From: an uncultured Trueperaceae bacterium
GTDB taxonomy: Bacteria > Deinococcota > Deinococci > Deinococcales > Trueperaceae
DNA length: 37,536 bases
Direction of reading: 5' to 3'
Assembly: GCA_913057165.1 (NCBI GenBank)
Contig: CAJXNS010000012.1
Location: 1-37,536, forward strand
Part shown: one piece after another, positions 9,028-17,842 of the stretch
Numbering within the stretch: the first letter of the stretch is position 1
Layout of the letters: every line of letters begins with the position of its first letter
Notes under the pieces: generated by a model
The model's database searches: none
The model's input: the letters and a program-made list of their open reading frames with translations, nothing else
What the model was told of the DNA's origin: nothing
Made by a program: the position numbers and the translations under genes

Positions 9028-10346
9028 TGCTAGCCGCCTTCCGCAACGCCGCCGCGGTTCCCGCGCTGCGCGCCAAACTCTTGGTCACAGTCGGCCTTCT
9101 TGCCGTCTATCGCCTATTGGTGTTCATCCCAACGCCAGGGGTTGATATTGACCGCTTGCGTGAGGGCGATGCGCTTGGTGGCGAGATTTTCACGTTGCTC
9201 AACTTCATTTCAGGGGGCAACTTCGAGGTCTTCTCGATTGCGGCACTGGGTGTCATTCCGTACATCACGGCCAGCATCATTGTGCAGCTCCTGCAATCCA
9301 CCTGGCCGCCGCTACAAAAGCTCGCCAAGGAAGGCGAAGAGGGCCGCAAAAAGATTACGCAGTACACGCGTTACGGCGCGACCGTACTTGGTGCCGTACA
9401 AGCGGTCTTTCTTGCCATCGCGCTCATCGGCCCGTCCGGCGTCCTAAAGGTCGGCTGGAGTAACGGACCGTTCTTCTGGTTCATTGTGCTGGTCACGCAG
9501 GTCGCTGGTATTTCCTTCGTGATGTGGCTTGGTGAAAAGATCAGCGAGCACGGGATCGGCAACGGCATCTCGCTGGTGATCTACGCCGGGATTGTGGCCG
9601 CATTCCCAAGCGCCATTGCTCAGCAATTCGCCCTGATCGGTCGCGGGGAAGGCAACCTGATTGGCTTGCTTTTCTTCTTCGCACTTATCATTGTGGCGCT
9701 CTCGGGGATGGTGATGGTCCAGCAGGCCGAACGACGCATCCCAGTCCAGTACGCAAGGAAAGTGGTTGGACGCCGGGTGATGGGTGGCCAGTCCACGTAC
9801 ATCCCGCTTCGCCTTAACGCGGCGGGCGTCATCCCGATCATTTTTGCGGTGTCCATCATTATCCTCCCGCAAACGCTGATCGGTGCGTTCCCAGACGTGC
9901 TCTGGCTTCAAGCCATCGGTGCGTGGTTCAACCCCGGTCAATGGCAGGGCCTCATCACGTCCACGGTGTTGATTGTGGCCTTCACCTACTTCTACACCCA
10001 GATCAGCTTCGACCCCCGCCGCATCAGTGAGAACCTCCGTGAGTACGGTGGCTTCGTGCCTGGGGTTCGCCCGGGACAGCCCACCACCGACCACCTCACG
10101 CGTATCACCGGCCGTATCACCCTCTGGGGTGCGCTCTTCCTCGGTGCGGTGAACGCATTGCCGCAAACCATCGCCTGGATTACGGGTGCTGGTCAGCTGT
10201 CCTTCGTCTTCAGTGGGATCGGCCTGCTCATTATGGTCGGTGTCGGCCTCGATACGCTCCGCCAGCTCGAATCGCAGCTGATGATGCGTCATTATGAAGG
10301 CTTTGTTGCCAAAGGACGGATTCGCGGTCGCGGAAGGCGCTTTTAA
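9027..10346 (+). CDS. secY: Preprotein translocase subunit SecY
   Basis: SecY of 439 residues, the channel subunit of the Sec translocon with about ten membrane helices. Hallmarks are ALGVIPYITASIIVQLLQ (helix 2, about residues 74-91), GEKISEHGIGNGISLVIYAG, RRIPVQYARKVVGRRVMGGQ (cytoplasmic loop contacting the ribosome/SecA) and FYTQISFDPRRISENLREYG. The start overlaps the rplO stop, with GAGGAG upstream. It works with the secDF gene at the far end of this window. Confidence 0.98.
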   Translation: MLAAFRNAAAVPALRAKLLVTVGLLAVYRLLVFIPTPGVDIDRLREGDALGGEIFTLLNFISGGNFEVFSIAALGVIPYITASIIVQLLQSTWPPLQKLAKEGEEGRKKITQYTRYGATVLGAVQAVFLAIALIGPSGVLKVGWSNGPFFWFIVLVTQVAGISFVMWLGEKISEHGIGNGISLVIYAGIVAAFPSAIAQQFALIGRGEGNLIGLLFFFALIIVALSGMVMVQQAERRIPVQYARKVVGRRVMGGQSTYIPLRLNAAGVIPIIFAVSIIILPQTLIGAFPDVLWLQAIGAWFNPGQWQGLITSTVLIVAFTYFYTQISFDPRRISENLREYGGFVPGVRPGQPTTDHLTRITGRITLWGALFLGAVNALPQTIAWITGAGQLSFVFSGIGLLIMVGVGLDTLRQLESQLMMRHYEGFVAKGRIRGRGRRF

Positions 10347-10912
10347 TGCAGCCTGAGGTCATCCTTCTCATGGGCCCACCTGGGGCGGGCAAAGGCACGC
10401 AAGCATCCGCATTGGCGGAACGTCGGGACTTACGCAAGCTCTCGACCGGCGACATGCTGCGCGCCAACGTCAGCGAAGGCACCGACCTCGGGATGCGCGC
10501 GAAGGCATTAATGGATGCCGGTGAACTGGTCCCCGATGACTTGATCGTGGCCATGGTTCGCTCGGAACTGGACAGCATGCGCCCCGTTCGCGTGCTTTTG
10601 GATGGTTTTCCGCGCACACCCGGTCAAGCGGAAGCCCTTGATGGCTTGCTTGCTGAATATGGTGCGGAGATGACCGCCGCGGTGCTGTTGGACGTTCCCA
10701 ACGACATGCTTGTTGAACGTCTGCTGAAGCGTGCTGCGGAAGAAGGTCGGACGGATGACACCGAAGAGACGATCCGGCACCGCATGTCGGTGTACGAAAA
10801 GTCAACGCGGCCACTCATCGATTTCTACGCTGAGCGCGGTGTGATGCATCGCGTGTCAGGTGTCGGGGCCGTGGCGGAAGTCACGTCACGCATCGAAGAG
10901 GTTCTTGATTGA
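10346..10912 (+). CDS. adk: Adenylate kinase (short form)
   Basis: Adenylate kinase of 188 residues, interconverting ATP + AMP and 2 ADP. The P-loop is GPPGAGKGTQA (residues 10-20), with STGDMLRA for AMP binding and LLDGFPRTPGQAEAL. The segment after LVERLLKR is short (AAEEGRTDDTEETIRHRM), so the long zinc-type LID of Bacillus-like enzymes is absent. It lies in the classical secY-adk-map order; the ATG overlaps the secY stop (TAATG). Confidence 0.97.
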   Translation: MQPEVILLMGPPGAGKGTQASALAERRDLRKLSTGDMLRANVSEGTDLGMRAKALMDAGELVPDDLIVAMVRSELDSMRPVRVLLDGFPRTPGQAEALDGLLAEYGAEMTAAVLLDVPNDMLVERLLKRAAEEGRTDDTEETIRHRMSVYEKSTRPLIDFYAERGVMHRVSGVGAVAEVTSRIEEVLD

Positions 10913-11691
10913 ATCTTAAACGCCCCCAGGATATTGATGTGATGCGAGAAGCGGCCGTCATCAATCGGCACGCCCTCGAGGCGGTGGAGATGGCCATTGA
11001 ACCAGGTATCACCACCCTTGAGTTGAACCGCATCGCTGAAAACGCTATCCTTCACGCCGGCGGTCGCCCTGCCTTTAAGGGCTACCGCGGGTTTCCTGCG
11101 ACACTTTGTACGTCCGTCAACGAGAACGTCGTCCACGGCATTCCAGACGATCGTGCGCTCCGAGACGGTGACATTGTGTCCATTGATGTTGGAACGTTCT
11201 ATGAAGGGTTCGCCGCGGACATGGCCAAGACCTATGCCGTTGGTACCATCCCTGAGGACGTACAGCGTCTGCTAGACGTAACCGAGCGATCCCTCTACGC
11301 CGGTATTGAGCAGATGCGCCCTGGAAACCGAATTGGTGACGTCTCCGCGGCCATACAAGACGTCATTGAGGAGGCAGGGTTTTGGGTGATTCGGGAGTTC
11401 GTGGGACACGGCATCGGCCGTGAGTTTCACGAAGCGCCAGATGTCCCCAACTACGGTCGGCGCGGGACACGTGAGGTCCTCCGACCCGGACTCGTTCTGG
11501 CCATTGAGCCGATGGTTGCGATGACGCAAACGCCGGTGATTGTGCTGGACGATGGCTGGACAGCCCCAACCGAGAATGGATCGCTGTCGGCCCATTTCGA
11601 GCATACGGTCGCCATCACCGACGATGGTGCCGAGGTTCTGACCGCAAAGGAGACGATGAACACGAGCGAAGGAGAAAAACGTGGCGCGTAA
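10909..11691 (+). CDS. map: Type I methionine aminopeptidase
   Basis: Removes the initiator Met from nascent proteins. Length 260 residues. All five metal ligands are present: Asp93 (SIDVGTF), Asp104 (FAADMAKT), His167 (GHGIG), Glu200 (AIEPM) and Glu231 (FEHTVA), matching E. coli Asp97, Asp108, His171, Glu204 and Glu235. The start is a TTG at 10909 overlapping the adk stop (TTGA), with AGAGG 7 nt upstream. The last 11 nt overlap infA. Confidence 0.96.
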   Translation: MNLKRPQDIDVMREAAVINRHALEAVEMAIEPGITTLELNRIAENAILHAGGRPAFKGYRGFPATLCTSVNENVVHGIPDDRALRDGDIVSIDVGTFYEGFAADMAKTYAVGTIPEDVQRLLDVTERSLYAGIEQMRPGNRIGDVSAAIQDVIEEAGFWVIREFVGHGIGREFHEAPDVPNYGRRGTREVLRPGLVLAIEPMVAMTQTPVIVLDDGWTAPTENGSLSAHFEHTVAITDDGAEVLTAKETMNTSEGEKRGA

Positions 11692-11971
11692 ACGTGGAGG
11701 AGGCCGGCGTCAGTCCGCTGGACGAGGCCGAGCCGAGAACCGCCAAAAAGGCAACGAAACCGCCCAAGACTCCATCCGTACCGAAGGGGTTGTCTTGGAA
11801 GCGCGCCCGAACACGACCTTCCTCGTTCAGCTTGACGCAGGCCCGGAAATCCTTGCGCATGTAGGCGGTAAGATGCGTCGCCATTACATCCGCATCCTTC
11901 CCGGGGATCGCGTGGTCATCGAAATCAGCACCTACGACCCTGAAAAAGGTCGAATCGTCTACAGGAAGTAG
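11681..11971 (+). CDS. infA: Translation initiation factor IF-1 with basic N-terminal extension
   Basis: IF-1 binds the 30S A site during initiation. The OB-fold core ([20 protein letters not shown] to the usual KGRIVYRK end) is standard, but the protein has 96 residues against about 72. The extra 25 or so N-terminal residues are [20 protein letters not shown] then RQKGNET, strongly basic and glycine-rich. GGAG lies 6 nt before the GTG and no alternative start exists near the usual position, so the extension looks genuine. It begins inside the end of map. Confidence 0.95.
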   Translation: MARKRGGGRRQSAGRGRAENRQKGNETAQDSIRTEGVVLEARPNTTFLVQLDAGPEILAHVGGKMRRHYIRILPGDRVVIEISTYDPEKGRIVYRK

Positions 11972-11984
11972 AGGGAAACCAGGC

Positions 11985-12098
11985 ATGAAAGTTCGAGCCA
12001 GTGTGAAGCCAATGTGTGCAAGTTGTAAAGTCATCCGTCGTCACGGACGGGTGTACGTGATTTGCTCCAACCCAAAACATAAGCAAAGGCAGGGGTGA
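11985..12098 (+). CDS. rpmJ: 50S ribosomal protein L36, zinc-binding type
   Basis: A 37-residue protein reading [20 protein letters not shown], then [17 protein letters not shown]. Cys11, Cys14, Cys27 and His32 form the L36 zinc ribbon (C+ form). It lies between infA and rpsM as usual and is preceded by GAGGG. Confidence 0.97.
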   Translation: MKVRASVKPMCASCKVIRRHGRVYVICSNPKHKQRQG

Positions 12099-12102
12099 GA
12101 CC

Positions 12103-12483
12103 ATGGCCCGTGTAGCAGGAGTTGACCTTCCTCGTGAAAAGCGTGTTGAGCATGCGCTTCCCTACATCTACGGAATCGGCCTGACCCGGTCGCAACGAAT
12201 CCTTACCGAAGCGGGCGTCGATCCCGACACGCGCGTGAAGGACCTCGCCGAAGCTGAGGTAGCCAAGATTCGTGAGATCGTCGACTCAACCTACAAGGTT
12301 GAGGGTGACCTGCGGCGTGAAGTGCAACTCAACATCAAACGCCTCATGGACATCGGTTGTTACCGCGGCCTTCGGCATCGTCGTGGACTGCCGGTCCATG
12401 GTCAGTCGACCAAAACCAACGCGCGGACCCGCAAGGGCCCCCGTCGCACCGTCGCGGGCAAAAAGAAAGCGCCCAGGAAGTAA
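12103..12483 (+). CDS. rpsM: 30S ribosomal protein S13
   Basis: S13 of 126 residues, in the 30S head, contacting P-site tRNA and L5. It begins [20 protein letters not shown], has the helix-hairpin-helix [14 protein letters not shown], and ends in the basic tail [20 protein letters not shown] followed by [24 protein letters not shown] lies just upstream of the ATG. Confidence 0.97.
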   Translation: MARVAGVDLPREKRVEHALPYIYGIGLTRSQRILTEAGVDPDTRVKDLAEAEVAKIREIVDSTYKVEGDLRREVQLNIKRLMDIGCYRGLRHRRGLPVHGQSTKTNARTRKGPRRTVAGKKKAPRK

Positions 12484-12495
12484 CGAGGGGTACTT

Positions 12496-12882
12496 GTGGC
12501 AACCACAACCAAATCGCGCAAGCGCACCAAACGTACGCTCACCGAAGGCAAAGCCTTCATCCATGCGAGCTACAACAACACGATCATCACGATCACCGAC
12601 CCCACGGGGAATACCGTCACCTGGTCGTCCAGTGGCTCAATCGGCTACAAGGGATCCAAAAAGGGGACGCCCTATGCAGCCCAATTGGCCGCGGCGGACG
12701 CCACTCGCAAGGCCCAAAACATGGGTCTTTCGACGCTGGATATCGTCATCCGTGGCACCGGTTCGGGTCGCGAGCAAGCCATCCGCTCGATCCAAGCCAC
12801 CGGCGTCAACGTACGCTCGATCATTGATGACACCCCAAGCCCTCACAACGGCTGCCGCCTTCGCAAGCGGCGCCGCCAGTAA
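12496..12882 (+). CDS. rpsK: 30S ribosomal protein S11
   Basis: S11 of 128 residues, on the 30S platform by the E site. It starts with GTG after GAGGGG. Family hallmarks are [59 protein letters not shown] and the terminal [18 protein letters not shown]. Confidence 0.97.
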   Translation: MATTTKSRKRTKRTLTEGKAFIHASYNNTIITITDPTGNTVTWSSSGSIGYKGSKKGTPYAAQLAAADATRKAQNMGLSTLDIVIRGTGSGREQAIRSIQATGVNVRSIIDDTPSPHNGCRLRKRRRQ

Positions 12883-12894
12883 GGAAGGTTAACC

Positions 12895-13512
12895 ATGGGT
12901 CGATACCGTGGACCGGTCGTAAAGCTTTGCCGTCGCGAAGGTGTGAACCTCGTCGAAACGCCGAAGGCACAAAAGTACATGGAACGCAGGCCGTACCCTC
13001 CCGGTGAGCACGGCCAACGCCGTCGCCGCCGTCCGAGCGATTACGGTGTGCGCTTGCGTGAAAAACAAAAGCTGCGCTTCATTTACAACCTGAGCGAGAA
13101 GCAGTTCGCGAACCTCTTCAACGAAGCGAGCCGGAAAGAAGGCGCGACCGGTGAGGTCTTCCTTCAGCTGCTCGAGCGTCGCCTCGATAATGTGGTCTAC
13201 CGGATGGGCATTGCGCATACGCGCCGGCAAGCTCGCCAGTTTGTCGCCCACGGTCATATTCTCGTTAACGGTCGCCGTGTTGACATTCCGTCGTACCGCA
13301 TCAAACCGGGCGACGAGATCGCCGTGGCGGAACGGGCCAAGAAAAACGCGCACATTAAAGAGAACGTTGAAGAGCGTAAGCGTGGGGGCACCCCTGGCTG
13401 GCTCGACTTCGACACGGAAAGCCTGAAGGGCACCTTTAATTCCGTGCCGTCGCGCGAAGACATCTCCGTGCCCGTCAACGAACTTCAAGTTATTGAGTAC
13501 TACTCCCGTTGA
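12895..13512 (+). CDS. rpsD: 30S ribosomal protein S4
   Basis: S4 of 205 residues, a primary 16S rRNA binder. The S4 RNA-binding fold spans about residues 95-160 ([20 protein letters not shown], then [19 protein letters not shown]). The sequence resembles Thermus S4 ([32 protein letters not shown] end). Thermus S4 binds zinc through four N-terminal cysteines; only Cys12 remains here, and position 9 is Val, so the zinc site is lost. AAGGAAGG lies upstream. Confidence 0.97.
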   Translation: MGRYRGPVVKLCRREGVNLVETPKAQKYMERRPYPPGEHGQRRRRRPSDYGVRLREKQKLRFIYNLSEKQFANLFNEASRKEGATGEVFLQLLERRLDNVVYRMGIAHTRRQARQFVAHGHILVNGRRVDIPSYRIKPGDEIAVAERAKKNAHIKENVEERKRGGTPGWLDFDTESLKGTFNSVPSREDISVPVNELQVIEYYSR

Positions 13513-13529
13513 TCGTCAAGGAGACGCTG

Positions 13530-14471
13530 ATGCAAATCGTTCCAGAATTCCAAGCGAAATCCACCGAAAACTACGGGGAGTTTGTCGTCGAACCGCTGCA
13601 ACGCGGTTTCGGTGTCACGCTCGGTAACCCACTCCGCAGGGTTCTGCTTTCATCCATTCCCGGTACCGCCGTGACGAGCGTCTACATTGAAGACGTGCTG
13701 CACGAGTTCTCAACCGTGGATGGTGTGACCGAGGATGTGATGCAGATCGTCCTCAACCTCAAGGAACTCGTCGTTAAACTTCATGACGGTGAGCCTGCGA
13801 CCCTGACGCTGCGCGCGGAAGGGGCCGGTAACGTCACGGCGGGCGACCTTGAAGTGCCTGCCAATGCCGAAATCATCAACCCCGACCTGCACATCGCCAC
13901 CTTGGCCAAGAACGGCAAGCTGGTGATGGAGGTCCGCGTGGACCCAGGCGTTGGTTACGTGCCCGCAGAGCTTCTGCATGGCCATAAAGACCGCATCAAC
14001 TCAATTCCTGTGGATGCGGTATTCACGCCCGTCAGGCGCGTCGCCTACCGCGTGGAAGATACCCGCGTCGGGCAAAAGACGGACCTTGACCGCTTGGTGT
14101 TGCGGGTGTGGACCGATGGCAGCATCGCCCCCCAGGATGCTGTACTGGAAGCGGTCGATATTCTCCGCGCGCAACTCAACGTGTTTGGCGGCGACGGCAT
14201 TGAGTTTGAAGACGATGTGCCCGTGGTGACGATCCCGTCCCCAGCCAGCGACGCCGAACCTGCCGATGAACCCCCGCCACGCATGAACCTCGAAAGTCTC
14301 GAGCTGTCCAACCGCGTACTCCACTCCCTCCAAGAAGAGGGGATCGACTCGGTGAATGCCCTCATGGCCCTGTCCGAGCGTGACCTTAAACGCGTCAGTG
14401 GTATCGGTGAGAAGTCGCTCGACGAGATTCGTGACCAACTCGAACTTCGCGGGATGCGACTTAAGGAGTAA
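13530..14471 (+). CDS. rpoA: DNA-directed RNA polymerase subunit alpha
   Basis: RpoA of 313 residues. I chose the ATG at 13530 ([20 protein letters not shown]), with AAGGAG 6 nt upstream; a TTG 21 nt earlier lacks a site. The N-terminal assembly domain has [20 protein letters not shown], and the C-terminal DNA-binding domain runs from about residue 250. In that domain Arg265 (E. coli numbering) of the UP-element surface is kept ([10 protein letters not shown]), but the Asn268 position is His and the motif ends [14 protein letters not shown]. As far as I recall this RVLHSL form is Thermus-like. Confidence 0.97.
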   Translation: MQIVPEFQAKSTENYGEFVVEPLQRGFGVTLGNPLRRVLLSSIPGTAVTSVYIEDVLHEFSTVDGVTEDVMQIVLNLKELVVKLHDGEPATLTLRAEGAGNVTAGDLEVPANAEIINPDLHIATLAKNGKLVMEVRVDPGVGYVPAELLHGHKDRINSIPVDAVFTPVRRVAYRVEDTRVGQKTDLDRLVLRVWTDGSIAPQDAVLEAVDILRAQLNVFGGDGIEFEDDVPVVTIPSPASDAEPADEPPPRMNLESLELSNRVLHSLQEEGIDSVNALMALSERDLKRVSGIGEKSLDEIRDQLELRGMRLKE

Positions 14472-14473
14472 CC

Positions 14474-14827
14474 ATGCGTCACCTAAGCTCAGGACGTAAA
14501 CTCAACCGCATGAGCAGCCACCGCACGGCGTTGGCTCGCTCCCAGGCAACTGCCTTGCTTCGTCACGGCCGGATTAAAACCACGGTCGCGAAAGCGAAAA
14601 ACCTTCAACCGTTCGTCGAGAAACTCATCACCACCGCTCGTGGTGGCGACCTTCACTCCCGGCGACTGGTGGCGCGGCATATTCACGACAACGACATCCT
14701 CCGCAAGCTCATGGACGAGGTTGCGCCGCAGTACCAAGACCGCGCCGGTGGTTACACGCGTATCTACCGCCTCGGCCGTCGCCGCGGCGATGCCACGCAA
14801 GAAGCCATCATCGAACTGGTTGAATAA
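14474..14827 (+). CDS. rplQ: 50S ribosomal protein L17
   Basis: L17 of 117 residues, close to the tunnel exit. It begins [20 protein letters not shown], with [18 protein letters not shown] and the end [26 protein letters not shown] lies 5 nt before the ATG, 2 nt after the rpoA stop. It is the last gene of the superoperon, followed by an intrinsic terminator. Confidence 0.97.
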   Translation: MRHLSSGRKLNRMSSHRTALARSQATALLRHGRIKTTVAKAKNLQPFVEKLITTARGGDLHSRRLVARHIHDNDILRKLMDEVAPQYQDRAGGYTRIYRLGRRRGDATQEAIIELVE

Positions 14828-14847
14828 TCCGCGCCAGTCTTGACTTC

Positions 14848-14883
14848 GCCGGGCGGTCCCATCGGATCGCCCGGCTTTGTTTT
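14848..14883 (+). terminator. Intrinsic terminator of the ribosomal superoperon
   Basis: GCCGGGCG (14848-14855) pairs with CGCCCGGC (14868-14875). GTCC/GGAT extend the stem to 12 bp including one G-U, around the loop CATC. TTTGTTTT follows at 14876-14883. It ends transcription from rplQ before the convergent deoB, whose stop codon overlaps the T-run. On the minus strand no T-run follows the hairpin, so termination there would be weaker. Confidence 0.92.
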
Positions 14884-16036
14884 AGGTAACGAGCGCTTCG
14901 ATCGCTTCGCCAGCGCCGTTCCACACAACCCCGTGCCGAGCTGCCACCGTGGCCCCAACATCCGCAAACGTCTGGCGGGTGCCCAGACTGCCAGATTGAA
15001 CCGCGGGCCCGTAACCAAGAACCAACCCGTACTCGCGCGTGTGATCCGTCCCCCGCCAAGTAGGATCGTTGCCATGATCGCTGATAATCAAGAGGGCGTC
15101 GTCGCTTGATAGGTCATTCATGATGGCCGGCAACGCCTCGTCAAACGCTTTGAGGGCGTCGGCGTAACCCTGCACATTGCGGCGGTGTCCGAAAACCGCA
15201 TCAAAGTCCACCAGGTTAGCGAACACCACGCCAGCCGATAGGGTTCGCAGGGCTTCGCGAACCCCAGCCACACCGGCAGCATTGTCCTTACTAGCGATAC
15301 GGCTCGTGATGCCCGCACCATCGTAAATATCGGCAATTTTTCCGACCGAGACCACCTCAACACCTTGATCGCTTAGGGCGTCCAGCACGTTATATGGCGG
15401 ATGCAGCGAAAAGTCTTTGCGTGCCCCGTTGAGGCGTTCAAACGCCCCCGGACGGCCCGTAAACGGACGCGCAATGACGCGAGCAACAGCGTGCTCGCCT
15501 TGGAGCAACTCCCGCGCTGAGCGGCACCAGTCGTACAGCGTCTCAAGCGGTACGTGGTCCACGTGTGCTGCGACCTGAAAGACCGAATCAGCGGACGTGT
15601 ACACGATCGGCTCGCCTGTTTTTATGTGCTGCTCACCAAGACGCTCGATGATCTCCGTTCCGCTGGCTGGCGTATTGCCTAAATGCCCGCGCCCTGTGGC
15701 TGCGTCAAAGGCCTGCATGACGACCTCTGGAAACCGTTCAAACGTCCGAAACGGCTGGGTTGACACAATCCCCATGAACTCCCAGTGGCCGGTGGTGGTG
15801 TCCTTCCCAGGCGAAACCTCCAGCATCCTGCCGTACGCACCTTCAGGGGCACTGACACACGGCAGTGACGTCACACCCTCCACGCAGCCAAGACCCAAGC
15901 GGCTGAGATGCGGCAGGGAGACCCCAGAGGCTTCCACCGTGTGGTCAAGGGTGTGCGCCCCGGCGTCACCAAAGTCGGCCGCATCGGGCAGCGCGCCGAC
16001 GCCTACAGAATCAATCACAATAATGACGGTTCTCAC
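14882..16036 (-). CDS. deoB: Phosphopentomutase
   Basis: Interconverts ribose or deoxyribose 1-phosphate and 5-phosphate in nucleoside catabolism; cytoplasmic, manganese-dependent alkaline phosphatase superfamily. Length 384 residues. It begins [20 protein letters not shown] with the first metal Asp at residue 9, has [14 protein letters not shown] around the phosphorylated Thr, and has metal ligands Asp320-His321 and Asp331-His332 ([20 protein letters not shown]). It starts at a GTG with no Shine-Dalgarno but a -10-like TAACCT 6 nt upstream. It is a single gene with no other nucleoside genes nearby. Confidence 0.96.
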   Translation of the reverse strand: MRTVIIVIDSVGVGALPDAADFGDAGAHTLDHTVEASGVSLPHLSRLGLGCVEGVTSLPCVSAPEGAYGRMLEVSPGKDTTTGHWEFMGIVSTQPFRTFERFPEVVMQAFDAATGRGHLGNTPASGTEIIERLGEQHIKTGEPIVYTSADSVFQVAAHVDHVPLETLYDWCRSARELLQGEHAVARVIARPFTGRPGAFERLNGARKDFSLHPPYNVLDALSDQGVEVVSVGKIADIYDGAGITSRIASKDNAAGVAGVREALRTLSAGVVFANLVDFDAVFGHRRNVQGYADALKAFDEALPAIMNDLSSDDALLIISDHGNDPTWRGTDHTREYGLVLGYGPAVQSGSLGTRQTFADVGATVAARHGVVWNGAGEAIEALVT

Positions 16037-16042
16037 GGAGGC

Positions 16043-16048
16043 AGGTTA
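16043..16048 (-). promoter_or_regulatory. Leaderless-type -10 box of deoB
   Basis: TAACCT on the minus strand lies exactly 6 nt before the GTG start (spacer GCCTCC). There is no ribosome binding site, and transcription from this box would begin at or next to the start codon. No convincing -35 box. Confidence 0.55.
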
Positions 16049-16104
16049 ACGAAATCTTGGGGTGGTTCGGTGGACCGTCTCACCTGCCGGACCGCGCAAA
16101 CTGA

Positions 16105-16110
16105 GATACT
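16105..16110 (+). promoter_or_regulatory. Leaderless-type -10 box of tilS-tadA
   Basis: GATACT lies 8 nt before the ATG at 16119, with no Shine-Dalgarno sequence between. It is a weaker match than the other such boxes in this window, lacking the first T. It lies in the divergent deoB/tilS gap. Confidence 0.4.
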
Positions 16111-16118
16111 TAATCCCC

Positions 16119-17783
16119 ATGCCTTCATCATCTTTCGGCCAGCAAGTCAGAGACGAGTTCCGGCAGCTAGCCCCTGCAGCAAACGTCGTGGTCGTTGGTT
16201 TTTCTGGGGGTAGCGACTCGGTCGCTATCGCAAGGGCGCTTAGGGACGATCCCGACCTTGAGGTTCACCTGGTGCATATTGATCACGCCCTCAGGCGCGA
16301 GAGTGGGGAAGACGCCCGCTGGGCAAAACGATTTGCGGAGTCCCTGGACCTGCCGATCACCCTTGAGCGGATCGACGTCAACGCCGTTGCGAAGCGACGT
16401 GGTCTAAACGTCGAACAAGCCGGTCGTGACGTACGCTACGGTGCCTTCCACGCGGCCGCAAAACGCTTAGGTGCCGACGTGATCGCCACAGGCCACACGG
16501 CCGACGATCAAGCCGAAACGGTGCTGATGCAACTCCTGCGGGGGAGCGCCTACGCCGCTGGTATTGAGGCGGTACGCGGCATGGTCGTTCGCCCTCTGCT
16601 GCGGTTCGGCAAGAACGACGCCAGGACGTGGCTTGATTCGCTCGGCCAGGCCTGGCTGGAAGACTCAAGCAACGGCGATACACAGCAGCAACGCGCTTGG
16701 ATTCGTCATGAGGTGCTCCCAAGACTCGACGGCCGCAGGCCCGGCGTTCGGCGCCGGCTGGCCGACTTCGGCACCGCCCAGAAAGACGTGAAGCATTTCG
16801 TACGGTCGGAACTACAACGGCGCATCGGATCACCACCCTACGACCGTGATGCGCTGCAACGGCTACCGACCGCGTTGAGGCGCCAGGCGGTCGTGGAACT
16901 GGTCCGTAATCAGGACGGCGGCGTCGAACGGGTCCATGTCGAGCGCATTTTGCGTGAGCTTGACCAGGGCACCATCACCCGGGTTGATGTCCCTGGCATG
17001 GTCACCGTCCGGTTACTTCCGAAGATTGTGGACGCCATGCCGCGTGCTGCAGGCGAACCGGAGGCCGTTGCGAAACCACATCAGGTGGAGCACCCCGAGG
17101 ACCTACCACCACGACTACCGGCGTCCTTGCTCGAAGACGGTCCTTGGACGTTGCGTTACCCAGAACCAGGAGACTGGATGCAAACGGAAGGCGGCCGCAA
17201 ACATGTGGCTGACCTTCTCAATGAGCGTGGCGTGCCGCGGGAAGCCAAACCGTTCGTCCGAGCCTTGGCCCGTGAGCATGAGGTCGTATGGCTTGAAGGG
17301 GTTGCTGCCGCCCCACCCCTCACCGAATGGCATGCAGACCCAGACTTGCATCACATGCGACAGGCACTCAACCTCGCAGACCGTGCCTCAAGCGAAGGTG
17401 AGGTCCCCGTAGGTGCTGTGGTTGTCTGCGATGGCAACACCGTAGGCGAGGGATGGAACCGGCGTGAAGCGACACACAACCCCACCGATCATGCGGAGGT
17501 GGTGGCCCTCAAGGCAGCGGCTGAGACCCTTGGATCGTGGAACCTTGCTGGATGCACGCTGTACGTCACCCTTGAGCCCTGCCTGATGTGCACAGGAGCG
17601 ATGCTGCACGCCCACCTTGATCGCGTCGTGTATGGCGCACCGAACCACCGGGATGGAGCCCTCGGTTCTGTGGTCAACGGCCTAGCAGGCCCTTGGAAGC
17701 AACAGCCGGAGGTGAGACGCGGTGTGCTGCGACGCGAAGCGGAACACCGCCTCAAGCAGTTCTTTGAGGCATCACGAGCGTAG
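16119..17783 (+). CDS. tilS-tadA: Bifunctional tRNA(Ile)-lysidine synthetase / tRNA adenosine deaminase fusion
   Basis: One 554-residue protein joining two tRNA wobble-base enzymes. Residues 1-400 or so are TilS, which makes lysidine at C34 of tRNA-Ile(CAU): PP-loop SGGSDS at 29-34, [19 protein letters not shown], and the C-terminal TilS domain ending VVWLEGVAA. From about residue 410 it is TadA, which makes inosine at A34 of tRNA-Arg(ACG): His458-Ala-Glu460 and PCLMC with Cys488 and Cys491 (zinc), all active-site residues present. I chose the ATG at 16119 because the extra 19 residues from an upstream GTG resemble nothing in TilS. No stop or frameshift separates the halves. Confidence 0.95.
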   Translation: MPSSSFGQQVRDEFRQLAPAANVVVVGFSGGSDSVAIARALRDDPDLEVHLVHIDHALRRESGEDARWAKRFAESLDLPITLERIDVNAVAKRRGLNVEQAGRDVRYGAFHAAAKRLGADVIATGHTADDQAETVLMQLLRGSAYAAGIEAVRGMVVRPLLRFGKNDARTWLDSLGQAWLEDSSNGDTQQQRAWIRHEVLPRLDGRRPGVRRRLADFGTAQKDVKHFVRSELQRRIGSPPYDRDALQRLPTALRRQAVVELVRNQDGGVERVHVERILRELDQGTITRVDVPGMVTVRLLPKIVDAMPRAAGEPEAVAKPHQVEHPEDLPPRLPASLLEDGPWTLRYPEPGDWMQTEGGRKHVADLLNERGVPREAKPFVRALAREHEVVWLEGVAAAPPLTEWHADPDLHHMRQALNLADRASSEGEVPVGAVVVCDGNTVGEGWNRREATHNPTDHAEVVALKAAAETLGSWNLAGCTLYVTLEPCLMCTGAMLHAHLDRVVYGAPNHRDGALGSVVNGLAGPWKQQPEVRRGVLRREAEHRLKQFFEASRA

Positions 17784-17829
17784 GCCTGCGCAATCCCCCA
17801 GGAAGACCGAGAGGATCGGCCTTGACGGG

Positions 17830-17835
17830 TATGCT
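17830..17835 (+). promoter_or_regulatory. Leaderless-type -10 box of lepA
   Basis: TATGCT lies 7 nt before the GTG at 17843 (spacer CACGGGC), without a Shine-Dalgarno sequence. It lies in the 59-nt gap after tilS-tadA. Confidence 0.5.
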
Positions 17836-17842
17836 CACGGGC

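Noticed and set aside
9444-10292. 282-codon minus-strand frame opposite secY
   Set aside because: Highly charged, His-rich translation typical of antisense to a membrane protein; SecY explains the region.
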